From assembly GCA_946183095.1 (NCBI GenBank), contig CAMHBE010000040.1, positions 1-10,511 of the forward strand: a stretch of DNA of 10,511 nucleotides. The letters are read 5' to 3'. The translations under genes were made by a program, and so were the position numbers. The notes beneath the pieces were generated by a model. It made no database searches. It was not told where the DNA came from and worked only from the letters and a program-made list of their open reading frames with translations. This document shows positions 1-7,544 of the stretch, piece after piece (within the stretch, counting starts at the first letter, position 1; each line of letters starts with the position of its first letter). The stretch comes from an uncultured Clostridia bacterium. GTDB lineage: Bacteria > Bacillota > Clostridia > Oscillospirales > Ruminococcaceae.

Positions 1-77
1 ACGGCTTTAGGGCGGTACGAATGGGCGGCAAGAGGTTTTTAGAGGTGCCCAATATGCCCGCATACCTGAAAGGATGA
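1..77 (+). CDS. Possible 3' end of an unidentified upstream gene
   Basis: In frame 3 the sequence is open from the window edge to a TGA at 75-77, reading ...RFLEVPNMPAYLKG. That stop would overlap the upstream in-frame ATG of lon at 74, a common coupling arrangement. Frame 1 is also open, but only to a TAG at 40-42. I do not recognise either peptide, and it does not resemble the clpX C-terminus that often precedes lon. With so few codons the reading is tentative. It could equally be a leader region of lon. Confidence 0.3.
   Translation, partial: GFRAVRMGGKRFLEVPNMPAYLKG
69..74 (+). promoter_or_regulatory. Ribosome binding site that decides the lon start
   Basis: AAAGGA lies 8 bases before the ATG at 83 but runs directly into the ATG at 74. 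Normal spacing therefore favours 83 as the lon start, so the protein begins MPRTS rather than MITMPRTS. Confidence 0.65.
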
Positions 78-82
78 TAACC

Positions 83-2476
83 ATGCCAAGAACTTCTCTG
101 AAGCATACACTGCCGATGATCACCATGAAGGGACTTGTTGTGTTCCCCGGAATGGTGCTCAACTTCGATGTTACAAGACCGAGATTTGTCGAGGCGGTGA
201 AAACAGCCTGCCTTACCGACAAACACATCTTCCTCATCACACAGAATGATTTTGAGGTGGATGAACCGCGACGCGGCGATCTTTTCGATGTCGGTGTAGT
301 TGCAGAGGTAAGACAGATACTCAAAACTCCGGATAAAGTGACCCGCGTGCTCGTGCAGGGTCTTTACCGCGCAAAGCTCAACACTATGTCGGAGTTCGAT
401 TCATATAATTCCGCGATCGTCACGGAGCTTCCCGAAAAGCCCTACGAGCTTGAAGAAAAGCTCTCCTACGCTTATGAAAGAACGCTGAAAATGCTGTTCA
501 ACGATTATGTTTCGTATGTGCCGAAAATACCGGGCGACCTGTCAAATCTCATTTCGGGAGAGCATGACCTCAAAAGGCTCTTCGACCTTATCGTGTTCAA
601 CATCTTCCTGAAGACCGAGAGCAAGCAGAAACTGCTTGAAATAAACGAACCCGAAGAGCGGATCAAGGCTCTTATCGAGATGCTGACCGAAGAGATAAAG
701 ATACTGCGCTTCGAGGCTGAGATAAACGAACAGATCAGAGATACCATAGACAGCAACCAGCGCGAATACATACTCCGTGAGCAGATGCGCGCCATATCAA
801 AACAGCTCGGCGGTGAGGGCGACGTCGATGACGAAGTGTTCGACTACTCCGACCGCATACAGGCGATAGGCTTCCCCGAAGATACCGAGGAGAAGCTGCT
901 CCGCGAAGTCAACAAGATGTACAAGGTCTCGCAGTCCTCGCAGGAGTACGGGCTTATCAAGACATACCTCGATTCCGTTCTTGAAATGCCGTGGAATACA
1001 TACACGGAAGATACGGTTAATATCGAAAAGGCTGAAAAACAGCTCGAAAAAGACCACTACGGGCTTAAAAAAGTCAAAGAGCGCATCCTTGAGATCATCT
1101 CGGTACGCAAACTCAATCCCGAGATAAAGAGCCAGATAATCTGCCTTGTGGGACCTCCCGGCGTCGGCAAGACCTCCGTGGGCAAGTCCATTGCCGCGGC
1201 TCTCGGAAGGCATTATGTGAGAGTTTCGCTGGGCGGCGTGCGTGATGAAGCGGAGATACGCGGTCACAGAAAGACATACGTCGGCGCAATGCCCGGACGT
1301 ATCGTTAATGCGCTCAAACAGGCTAAGTGCATGAACCCCGTCATTCTTTTCGACGAGATAGACAAAATGGGCAGCGACTACAAGGGCGACCCCGCATCCG
1401 CAATGCTGGAAGTTCTCGACCCCGAACAGAATTCAACTTTCACCGACCACTATCTTGAGATTCCCACCGACCTCAGCGACGTGCTGTTCATCACGACCGC
1501 AAATACTACCGACACGATACCCGCTCCCCTGCTCGACCGTATGGAAGTCATAGAACTGTCGAGCTACACACGAGAGGAAAAGTTCAATATCGCGAAGAAA
1601 CATCTCCTGCCGAAACAGCTGAAAAAGCACGGTGAGACACGCAAGACGCTGAAAATCAACGACAAGGCGCTCTACGCTATCATTGACGGCTACACCAAAG
1701 AGGCAGGCGTTCGCGGTCTTGAAAAGAAAATAGCTGCCGTTTGCAGAAAGGCTGCAAAAAAGCTCATAAACGAATACCTCGGCACACGCAAATATCTGCC
1801 GGAGACTATATCCAAGACTGACGAAACAGGCATAGTTACCGGTCTTGCATGGACATCCGTGGGCGGTGTGACCATGCCCCTCGAAGTTATCGTCATGGAG
1901 GGCGACGGAAAGGTGGAAGTTACCGGCTCTCTCGGCGATGTTATGAAGGAATCCAGCAAGATAGCTGTCAGCCTTGTGCGCAGCATTGCCGACAAATACA
2001 GCATCGACCCCGAGTTTTACAAGAAAAAGGATCTGCATATCCACGCACCGGAGGGTGCTGTCCCGAAAGACGGTCCTTCAGCGGGCATAACAATGACCAC
2101 AGCGCTTGTTTCCGCACTGTCGGGAATGCCTGTGAAGCGCGATATCGCAATGACAGGCGAGATAACCCTGCACGGTAAGGTGCTGCCGATAGGCGGACTG
2201 AAAGAAAAATCCATGGCAGCGTACAAAGCCGGAGTCAAGACTGTGATAATCCCGAAAGAGAACGAAGCCGACCTCGATGAAGTTGACGAGACCGTAAAGG
2301 ACAACGTTCGCTTTATCCCTGCCGAACAGATACAGACCGTGCTCGATAACGCGCTGGTGTTCCCGAAATCGCAGAAGACCGGGAAGGCTCCCACAAAGCG
2401 CGGCAGACCCGCTAAAACAAAGGCAGCACGCGGAAAAGCCGAAAACTCAGTATCCGCAAGGCTCGGAAATCCATAA
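83..2476 (+). CDS. lon: Lon ATP-dependent serine protease (LonA type)
   Basis: Cytoplasmic ATP-driven protease that unfolds and degrades damaged and short-lived regulatory proteins as a hexamer. From the ATG at 83 it has 797 residues, the usual LonA size. Order: N-terminal substrate-binding domain (about 8-200), coiled-coil linker (about 200-245), AAA+ module with Walker A GPPGVGKT (357-364), Walker B ILFDEID, sensor-1 FITTAN and LLDRM, then the S16 peptidase domain. The catalytic Ser is S666 in PKDGPSAG and the catalytic Lys is K709 in GLKEKS. All key residues are present. The last 35 or so residues are an odd basic tail with an AT-hook-like KRGRPAKTK (residues 772-780), outside the usual Lon fold. 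The next gene, engB, lies 53 bases downstream; the lon-engB order is also known in Bacillus (lonA-ysxC). No promoter is visible in the short upstream segment. The identification is secure; the exact start is less so. Confidence 0.97.
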   Translation: MPRTSLKHTLPMITMKGLVVFPGMVLNFDVTRPRFVEAVKTACLTDKHIFLITQNDFEVDEPRRGDLFDVGVVAEVRQILKTPDKVTRVLVQGLYRAKLNTMSEFDSYNSAIVTELPEKPYELEEKLSYAYERTLKMLFNDYVSYVPKIPGDLSNLISGEHDLKRLFDLIVFNIFLKTESKQKLLEINEPEERIKALIEMLTEEIKILRFEAEINEQIRDTIDSNQREYILREQMRAISKQLGGEGDVDDEVFDYSDRIQAIGFPEDTEEKLLREVNKMYKVSQSSQEYGLIKTYLDSVLEMPWNTYTEDTVNIEKAEKQLEKDHYGLKKVKERILEIISVRKLNPEIKSQIICLVGPPGVGKTSVGKSIAAALGRHYVRVSLGGVRDEAEIRGHRKTYVGAMPGRIVNALKQAKCMNPVILFDEIDKMGSDYKGDPASAMLEVLDPEQNSTFTDHYLEIPTDLSDVLFITTANTTDTIPAPLLDRMEVIELSSYTREEKFNIAKKHLLPKQLKKHGETRKTLKINDKALYAIIDGYTKEAGVRGLEKKIAAVCRKAAKKLINEYLGTRKYLPETISKTDETGIVTGLAWTSVGGVTMPLEVIVMEGDGKVEVTGSLGDVMKESSKIAVSLVRSIADKYSIDPEFYKKKDLHIHAPEGAVPKDGPSAGITMTTALVSALSGMPVKRDIAMTGEITLHGKVLPIGGLKEKSMAAYKAGVKTVIIPKENEADLDEVDETVKDNVRFIPAEQIQTVLDNALVFPKSQKTGKAPTKRGRPAKTKAARGKAENSVSARLGNP

Positions 2477-2482
2477 TACATC

Positions 2483-2507
2483 TCCCCTGCCGTCACATGA
2501 CAGGGGA
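2483..2507 (+). terminator. Short hairpin between lon and engB, weak terminator or processing site
   Basis: TCCCCTG (2483-2489) pairs with CAGGGGA (2501-2507), a 7-bp GC-rich stem with an 11-base loop, followed by TTACTTTTAA. The T-run is short and interrupted, so this is at best a partial terminator. It could lower engB expression relative to lon or mark an mRNA processing point. Confidence 0.4.
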
Positions 2508-2529
2508 TTACTTTTAAGGAGAACTGCAA

Positions 2530-3117
2530 ATGAACTACAACAAAGCGGAATTTACAGCGTCATACGGACTTTTCAAGCAGATACCGCCGTCCGACAGACC
2601 GGAGTTCGCGTTCGCGGGACACTCAAACGTCGGAAAATCCTCACTGATAAACAAACTGCTCAACCGCAAGGCTCTTGCGCGTGTCAGCGCAACCCCGGGA
2701 AAGACTGCCACTATCAACTTTTTCTCGGTTGACAGCATATACGTTGTTGACCTGCCGGGCTACGGATATGCGCAAGTTTCCCGGAGTGAGAAAAAGCGCT
2801 GGGCGGAACTTATCGAGGGGTATCTGCATGACGACCGTGACCTTGCGCTCGTATTCCAGCTTGTGGATTTCCGCCACAAGCCAACAGATGACGACATAAT
2901 GATGATAAATTTCCTGATAGACAGCGAGATACCGTTTGTCGTGGTGCTCACGAAGGCTGACAAGCTGAAAAAGACGGAGCGCGAAAAGCGGCTCGAAGCG
3001 TTCAGGACAGAGATACCGTGCTTTGAAGATATCACTGTCGTGCAGTTCTCGGCAGAGACAGGCGAAGGTGTGGACGAACTGCGCGGGATAATAAATGATG
3101 TCGTGGAGGGAGAATGA
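2530..3117 (+). CDS. engB: EngB/YsxC family ribosome-biogenesis GTPase
   Basis: Small GTPase of the TrmE-Era-EngA-EngB class. In studied bacteria the family is needed for late assembly of the 50S ribosomal subunit and is usually essential. The 195 residues match the family length. Visible motifs: G1 GHSNVGKSS (30-38), G2 region TPGKT (55-59), G3 DLPGYG (74-79), G4 TKAD (141-144) and G5 SAETGEG (174-180). The DLPGYGYA sequence is typical of EngB rather than Era or Der. An AAGGAG at 2516-2521 lies 8 bases before the ATG, which fixes the start. The gene follows lon and is followed after one base by the cysteine-rich gene, so the last two should share a transcript. No abnormal residues were seen. 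Confidence 0.97.
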   Translation: MNYNKAEFTASYGLFKQIPPSDRPEFAFAGHSNVGKSSLINKLLNRKALARVSATPGKTATINFFSVDSIYVVDLPGYGYAQVSRSEKKRWAELIEGYLHDDRDLALVFQLVDFRHKPTDDDIMMINFLIDSEIPFVVVLTKADKLKKTEREKRLEAFRTEIPCFEDITVVQFSAETGEGVDELRGIINDVVEGE

Positions 3118-3118
3118 T

Positions 3119-3487
3119 ATGTCACAGAAAGCCGAAAATGCCGTAAATTATCACAAGCAGTTCTATCCCTGCTCTGCCGCTGTGCTGTGCGCATTCTGTG
3201 CGGACGCGGGAATGAACGAAAAGGATGCAAGAGCAGCAGCTATGCCGTTTGCAGGCGGGAAAATGGGAAAATGCGGCGCTGTGCTGGCTGCCGAATATGT
3301 GCTTGGGAAGAAGTTTCCGCCGGAAGAAGCAAAAGAAAAAGTTGCAGAATTCGAGAAGCGCTTCACGGAGATGAACCGAACGCTCATGTGCAAGGAACTG
3401 AAAGGTTCCCTCACCGGCAAGCCGATACGCTCATGCAGAGGGTGTGTCACCGATGCGGCGGAGCTGCTTGATGAGCTGCTGAAATGA
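3119..3487 (+). CDS. Small cysteine-rich C_GCAxxG_C_C family protein (putative redox protein)
   Basis: A 122-residue soluble protein with no signal peptide or membrane segment. Its cysteines sit where the C_GCAxxG_C_C family has them: C18 in FYPCSAAV, C52 in GKMGKCGAV, C91 in LMCKEL, and C106/C109 near the end. Two more, C24 and C27, add a CxxC. The glycine-rich centre, CGA motif and ELKGS following C91 support the family. The family is annotated as redox-active, with possible metal or Fe-S binding, but its biochemistry is poorly known. The ATG at 3119 is preferred over the ATGs at 3095 and 3098 because GGAGG (3105-3109) lies 9 bases before it and the other starts would precede that site. It begins one base after the engB stop, so translation is probably coupled. 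The family call is from motif recall only. Confidence 0.75.
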   Translation: MSQKAENAVNYHKQFYPCSAAVLCAFCADAGMNEKDARAAAMPFAGGKMGKCGAVLAAEYVLGKKFPPEEAKEKVAEFEKRFTEMNRTLMCKELKGSLTGKPIRSCRGCVTDAAELLDELLK

Positions 3488-3499
3488 CCGGATAATATA

Positions 3500-3535
3500 A
3501 AAACGAGACAGTCATCATATTGACAGTCTCGTTTT
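3500..3535. terminator. Bidirectional intrinsic terminator between convergent operons
   Basis: AAAACGAGAC (3500-3509) pairs perfectly with GTCTCGTTTT (3526-3535). After one A-A mismatch, GTCA (3511-3514) pairs with TGAC (3521-3524) around a 6-base loop. The flanking A and T runs give a U-tract on either transcript. It lies 12 bases after the cysteine-rich gene and 20 bases past the stop of the response regulator gene on the other strand, so it should end both transcripts. Confidence 0.88.
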
Positions 3536-3555
3536 CATTTTCATCTATAACATTT

Positions 3556-4335
3556 TTACTGCATTGCTTTCCACTCTCTCGTCACAAAGAAGTGGTTCAC
3601 CGAATCGAGGATATCCTGTTTCTTCATGGTTTTCAGCAGATAACCCTGCGGTTTCAGGCGCATAACGTTCTGAACGCTCTCACGGTCTGCCTTTCCGGTA
3701 AGGAATATAACGGGGATGTTCGCAGATGCCGGCTCGCTGCGTATCATCTCAAGCACCTGCGGACCCGGAGTTATCGGCATATCATAGTCCAGCAGTATAA
3801 GATCGGGTGTGTTGTTCGCAAGATAGGTTATCGCCTGCATACCGGAGTTTACTATCGTCACATGATAGAACGGCGCAAGCCACGCCTGCATTATTTTAAG
3901 GAATGACCCGTCGTCGTCCACAAGCAGTATGTTTCTCACCTTTTCGGGTTCTTCCGCACTGCCGGGGTCGGTGACAGTCTCCAGTTCTTCCGCCAGCTTG
4001 CGCATATCGAACGGGCGCAGGAACTTGCGGGTGATACAGCTTTCGGGGATCACGCCCGATATGATCTCAAGCTCCTTGTCATAGCCTATTACACAGAGTA
4101 TCTTCTTTTTTTCGGTACACATATCTTTGAGGAACACGAGCACGTCCGTGGATGTATGTACATATTCACCCGCATAAAGCAGGATTATCCCGACATCGGC
4201 TGCCCCTGCCTTTATCTCATCAACATAAGGCGCGGCTTTGATAACGCTGAAACCTGCGGCCTTTTTCAGATTGTTTGCAAGCGCGTCGATCATGAATCCG
4301 CCACCGTCACTTATAAGCAGAATATTCTTGTCCAT
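3556..4335 (-). CDS. Response regulator with a degenerate and an intact receiver domain, no output domain
   Basis: Cytoplasmic phosphoacceptor of the two-component type, 259 residues from the ATG at 4335. AAGGAG at 4343-4348 lies 7 bases before that ATG, which favours it over the in-frame ATG at 4371, a start that lies inside the kinase gene. Residues about 133-250 form a full receiver: acidic pocket D140-D141-D142, phosphoacceptor D183 in LLDYDMP, T213 in FLTG, K235 in YLLKT. Residues about 1-118 have a receiver-like pattern (ILLISD start, late K104-F-L-R-P-F), but the phosphoacceptor site reads IILLYAGEY with no Asp, so this half is probably a pseudo-receiver used for contacts. A 15-residue linker joins them. 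No DNA-binding, GGDEF, EAL or HD-GYP domain follows. Last gene of the operon, 22 bases after the hybrid kinase, its likely phosphodonor through the HPt domain. Alternatively it is a phosphate sink. Confidence 0.9.
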   Translation of the reverse strand: MDKNILLISDGGGFMIDALANNLKKAAGFSVIKAAPYVDEIKAGAADVGIILLYAGEYVHTSTDVLVFLKDMCTEKKKILCVIGYDKELEIISGVIPESCITRKFLRPFDMRKLAEELETVTDPGSAEEPEKVRNILLVDDDGSFLKIMQAWLAPFYHVTIVNSGMQAITYLANNTPDLILLDYDMPITPGPQVLEMIRSEPASANIPVIFLTGKADRESVQNVMRLKPQGYLLKTMKKQDILDSVNHFFVTREWKAMQ

Positions 4336-4357
4336 TTTCTTTCTCCTTCTTCTGTCC

Positions 4358-7300
4358 TCAGCCGAGGACATTCTTTATCATATCCCAGTCGGGTTTTGCT
4401 ACAGCCTTTTTGAGTTCGGCGAACCGTTCTTTTTCGGCTTCGGGAGCCTTATATCCCTCCAGCGAATCCATGATGAACAGTACGCTGTCATAGTCGAATA
4501 CTTCCGCAAGCTCGCGTATCGCCGCATAGGCTTCTTCAAGCTGTTCGGCGGGCATTTCCGGAAGATCTTCGTCTTCCCCGTCCGATACAAGCGGCGATAG
4601 TGCTTCACCGAGAGCGCGGTACTGCGCAATAAGATCGTCCATGTTTGCTTCGAGTGTTTCCGTATCGCCGTCATTGCCCGCTTTTTCGAGCTTTTCCGCA
4701 AAATCACCGAGTTTCATCGCGCCTATCACACGGGACGTGCTTTTCAGCGCGTGAACCTTTACGGTAACGCCGGGGATATCCCGCTCTCCCCACAGCTTTG
4801 CTATCTCGTCTGCCCCGTCCGATGCGCTTTCTGCATACACCGTCAGCGTTTCAAGATATATCTCGCTGTCACCGCAGTGCCTTACGCCTTCCGCAGTATC
4901 TATCGCATCTATGGCGAGCAACCATTCCGGCATGACCGGGGCGTTTTCAGCCTGCGCCGTATCATCGGTGCTTTCTTCGGGTACGTCCTTACCCGCACTC
5001 TCTATTTTATCCGCAGGCAGATATTTCAGCAGCATGGATTCGAGGTGGTCGGGGTCGATCGGCTTGGTAAGATAATCGTCAAAACCCGCGGAAATGTACA
5101 TTTCTTTTGCGCCCGAGACAGCGTTTGCGGTAAGGCAGATCATCGGGGTATCGGCATTGACGAAATCTTTTATTGTAAGCATTTCCTGTAGTGTCTCGAT
5201 ACCGTCCTTTTCGGGCATACGGTGGTCGAGGAAGATGATATCATATTTCTTTTCCGACGCGAGTCCTATGCACTCATTGCCGCTCTCCGCCGTATCTATC
5301 TTCACAAGCGTCTTTTTGAGCAGGCTCCTGAAGACTGTAAGATTCATGCGTGTATCGTCCACCACAAGTATCTCTGCCTCCGGAGCGGTGAACTTCTCCT
5401 TGTAGCGCTTCCTTTCGGCAAGCGTTCTGCGGTAGGATTCCTCATAATTGCCTATCGGCGCTTCGTCCACAACTATCTGATCTACGGTGAACGCAAAAGT
5501 CGAGCCTTCGCCGTAAACGCTGGAAACTTCGAGCCTTGTGCCCATCATATCCAGCAGCCGCTGTGTTATGTTCATTCCGAGACCTGTACCCTCGATGGTG
5601 CGGTTGCGTTCTTCTTCGATGCGCTCGAATGCGGAGAACAGCTTATCCATGTCCTCCTGCTTTATACCGATACCGGTGTCGGCTATCTCGAACCGCAGAC
5701 CTATATGTGCGGTATCATCTGCGATCCCGCGGTCTTCGTAAGATACCTTAATGGTGACGGAACCCTTTTCCGTGTATTTCACGGCATTCGTCAGGATATT
5801 TGTAACGACCTGCTTGATGCGTATCTCGTCACCGTGCAGCATATTGGGTATATTACTGTCAACCTTTATGAATACCTCCAGTCCCTTTGCATCCGCACGG
5901 GTCTGTATCATGGTAACAAGGTCGTTGAGCACCGACGCGAGGTCATAATCTACCGGTATGATATCCATTTTGCCGGCTTCTATCTTGGAAAAATCGAGGA
6001 TGTCGTTCACTATGCCGAGCAGGGTGTTGCCGGCATTCCGGATATTTTCCGCATAAGCCACAGTGCCGGGTTCATTGGATTCGCGCAGTATCATCTCATT
6101 CATGCCGAGCACCGCGTTTATCGGCGTGCGTATCTCATGGGACATATTCGACAGGAAAACAGACTTTGCTTCACTGCGCGCTTCCGCTATATGAAGTTCG
6201 GATTCAAGCTCTTTCTCATGCTTGACGGCGTTGATATAATTCGTCATATCCGATATCATGCGCTGCATCGCGGTGTTTATCTGCAATATCTCGTTGTCCT
6301 CACCTTTAAGCGGTATGTTTTTCAGCTTTTCAAGGAGTTCCGGGCGCTTCTCCTCTTCTTCCGAGAAATAGTCGTTCATCACGGAAGACATGGTCTTTAT
6401 CGGAGTCACCACCTTGCGCACTATGATATTGTTGAAGAACATAGCGAGCGGCATAGATATGCACAGAACGATAAGACCGAGCTGCAGATCCATTATCAGG
6501 ATATCTCTGCCGGTCAGAGAAAAAGTGTCGCTTATCATATTCAGCTGATCGTCGGACAGATCGAACTCACGCCCGTCCTCTTCCGGCTTCATCGGCGGTC
6601 TGAATATCGGCGTTTCTTGTTCGGAATAATAATAGACACCGGTATTCTCCGTATTTTCTGAACTTGTTGTATTTGCTGTATCTCCCGTGCCCGAAGTATC
6701 CGCAGTCTCACCGCTGTCTGCATCATCGTCCAAAACATCGAGTGAGTCTATCTGTTCGTCCGAAAGCGATATGGTACGCTGTTCAAACATTCTCTGCCGC
6801 TGACTGCGGGCGTACTGACTGGTCTGCGCATTGGAAAGGAGCACCGCGAAAAAACTGAGGAGCACCGCTTCCGACATAGTCATGATCATTATCTGACGCT
6901 TAAGCACGGAATGACCGCTTGCGAGAAACTCCTGCGAGTTCTGATACTCCTCAGTATAGACATAAGCGTTACCGACAAACTTCTTTATCTTGTCAGGCAC
7001 GAAACGGAAGAACAGCACCTGCGTGAATATCGCAGCCGCCACCTCCGGAAATACACCGAGACACAACGTAAAAAGGTTGCTGCCGCTGTAGTCCGAGCTG
7101 AAACTCATGAGCTGCACAAATACTATGTACAGCGACCCTCCGAGTATCAGCGTCAGATACAGCGTTGCAAGCAGTGACTTCCACCATTTAACATACCAGC
7201 GGTTCGCGGCGAAAAAACCTGCCACTACTGCGATGACAAAATATATCATCAGTGAGAAAAGTCCGTCTATGACTCCGCCGTTCACCAATGCCTGCGCAAA

Positions 7301-7522
7301 AAGCGCGGCAAGAAACATTATAACACCGTACTGATAGCCGCAGATACCCGAAACTATGATAACAAAATAGTCCGAAACCGAGAAAGTAACTCCCAGGAAC
7401 TCAAACCTCGCTATAGATGACGCCAGTGTATCGCCCGACCGAAGCCAGAGCAAAATTGCGCTCATGAATGCTGTTATAAGAAGATTTATCCCGGTTCTTG
7501 TAAGTTTCTGCTTTCTTGTCAT
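4358..7522 (-). CDS. Membrane hybrid histidine kinase (HisKA-HATPase-REC-HPt)
   Basis: Sensor kinase of 1054 residues that should carry out a His-Asp-His phosphorelay. Residues 10-231 hold about six hydrophobic segments (about 12-28, 51-82, 86-106, 117-137, 149-175, 209-231). A hydrophilic, probably extracytoplasmic loop (232-338) includes an Asp/Ser/Thr-rich stretch. A last membrane helix (339-363) leads to HAMP (about 364-430) and a coiled coil. HisKA has H462 in NMSHEIRTP; HATPase has the N-box NILTNAVKYTEKG, DTGIGI (615-620) and GTGLGM (645-650). The receiver (about 716-835) has D722-D723, D766 in FLDHRMP, T798 and K820. The HPt domain has H924 in VHALKSTS. A further helical module (985-1054) ends the protein. 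AGGTAGGA at 7528-7535 supports the ATG at 7522. Gaps to the cyclase and the regulator are 22 bases each. The ligand cannot be predicted; the membrane part matches no sensor family I can name. Confidence 0.95.
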   Translation of the reverse strand: MTRKQKLTRTGINLLITAFMSAILLWLRSGDTLASSIARFEFLGVTFSVSDYFVIIVSGICGYQYGVIMFLAALFAQALVNGGVIDGLFSLMIYFVIAVVAGFFAANRWYVKWWKSLLATLYLTLILGGSLYIVFVQLMSFSSDYSGSNLFTLCLGVFPEVAAAIFTQVLFFRFVPDKIKKFVGNAYVYTEEYQNSQEFLASGHSVLKRQIMIMTMSEAVLLSFFAVLLSNAQTSQYARSQRQRMFEQRTISLSDEQIDSLDVLDDDADSGETADTSGTGDTANTTSSENTENTGVYYYSEQETPIFRPPMKPEEDGREFDLSDDQLNMISDTFSLTGRDILIMDLQLGLIVLCISMPLAMFFNNIIVRKVVTPIKTMSSVMNDYFSEEEEKRPELLEKLKNIPLKGEDNEILQINTAMQRMISDMTNYINAVKHEKELESELHIAEARSEAKSVFLSNMSHEIRTPINAVLGMNEMILRESNEPGTVAYAENIRNAGNTLLGIVNDILDFSKIEAGKMDIIPVDYDLASVLNDLVTMIQTRADAKGLEVFIKVDSNIPNMLHGDEIRIKQVVTNILTNAVKYTEKGSVTIKVSYEDRGIADDTAHIGLRFEIADTGIGIKQEDMDKLFSAFERIEEERNRTIEGTGLGMNITQRLLDMMGTRLEVSSVYGEGSTFAFTVDQIVVDEAPIGNYEESYRRTLAERKRYKEKFTAPEAEILVVDDTRMNLTVFRSLLKKTLVKIDTAESGNECIGLASEKKYDIIFLDHRMPEKDGIETLQEMLTIKDFVNADTPMICLTANAVSGAKEMYISAGFDDYLTKPIDPDHLESMLLKYLPADKIESAGKDVPEESTDDTAQAENAPVMPEWLLAIDAIDTAEGVRHCGDSEIYLETLTVYAESASDGADEIAKLWGERDIPGVTVKVHALKSTSRVIGAMKLGDFAEKLEKAGNDGDTETLEANMDDLIAQYRALGEALSPLVSDGEDEDLPEMPAEQLEEAYAAIRELAEVFDYDSVLFIMDSLEGYKAPEAEKERFAELKKAVAKPDWDMIKNVLG

Positions 7523-7544
7523 CTGAGTCCTACCTGCTTTTCGT

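Noticed and set aside
1433..2044. 203-codon open frame on the - strand inside lon
   Set aside because: Antisense to the AAA+ and protease domains of lon; no domain, promoter or binding site supports it. The same holds for the other long antisense frames at 797-1267, 2760-3230 and 9018-9458.
4336..4371. Upstream start for the response regulator (MSSAEDRRRRKK...)
   Set aside because: It begins inside the kinase gene, and the AAGGAG at 4343-4348 lies within this extension at the right distance for the ATG at 4335.
5222..6661. 479-codon open frame on the + strand
   Set aside because: It lies fully antisense to the hybrid kinase, whose domains and catalytic residues are unambiguous there. The translation is rich in His, Tyr and Arg with no recognisable domain, as expected of the reverse of a biased coding sequence.
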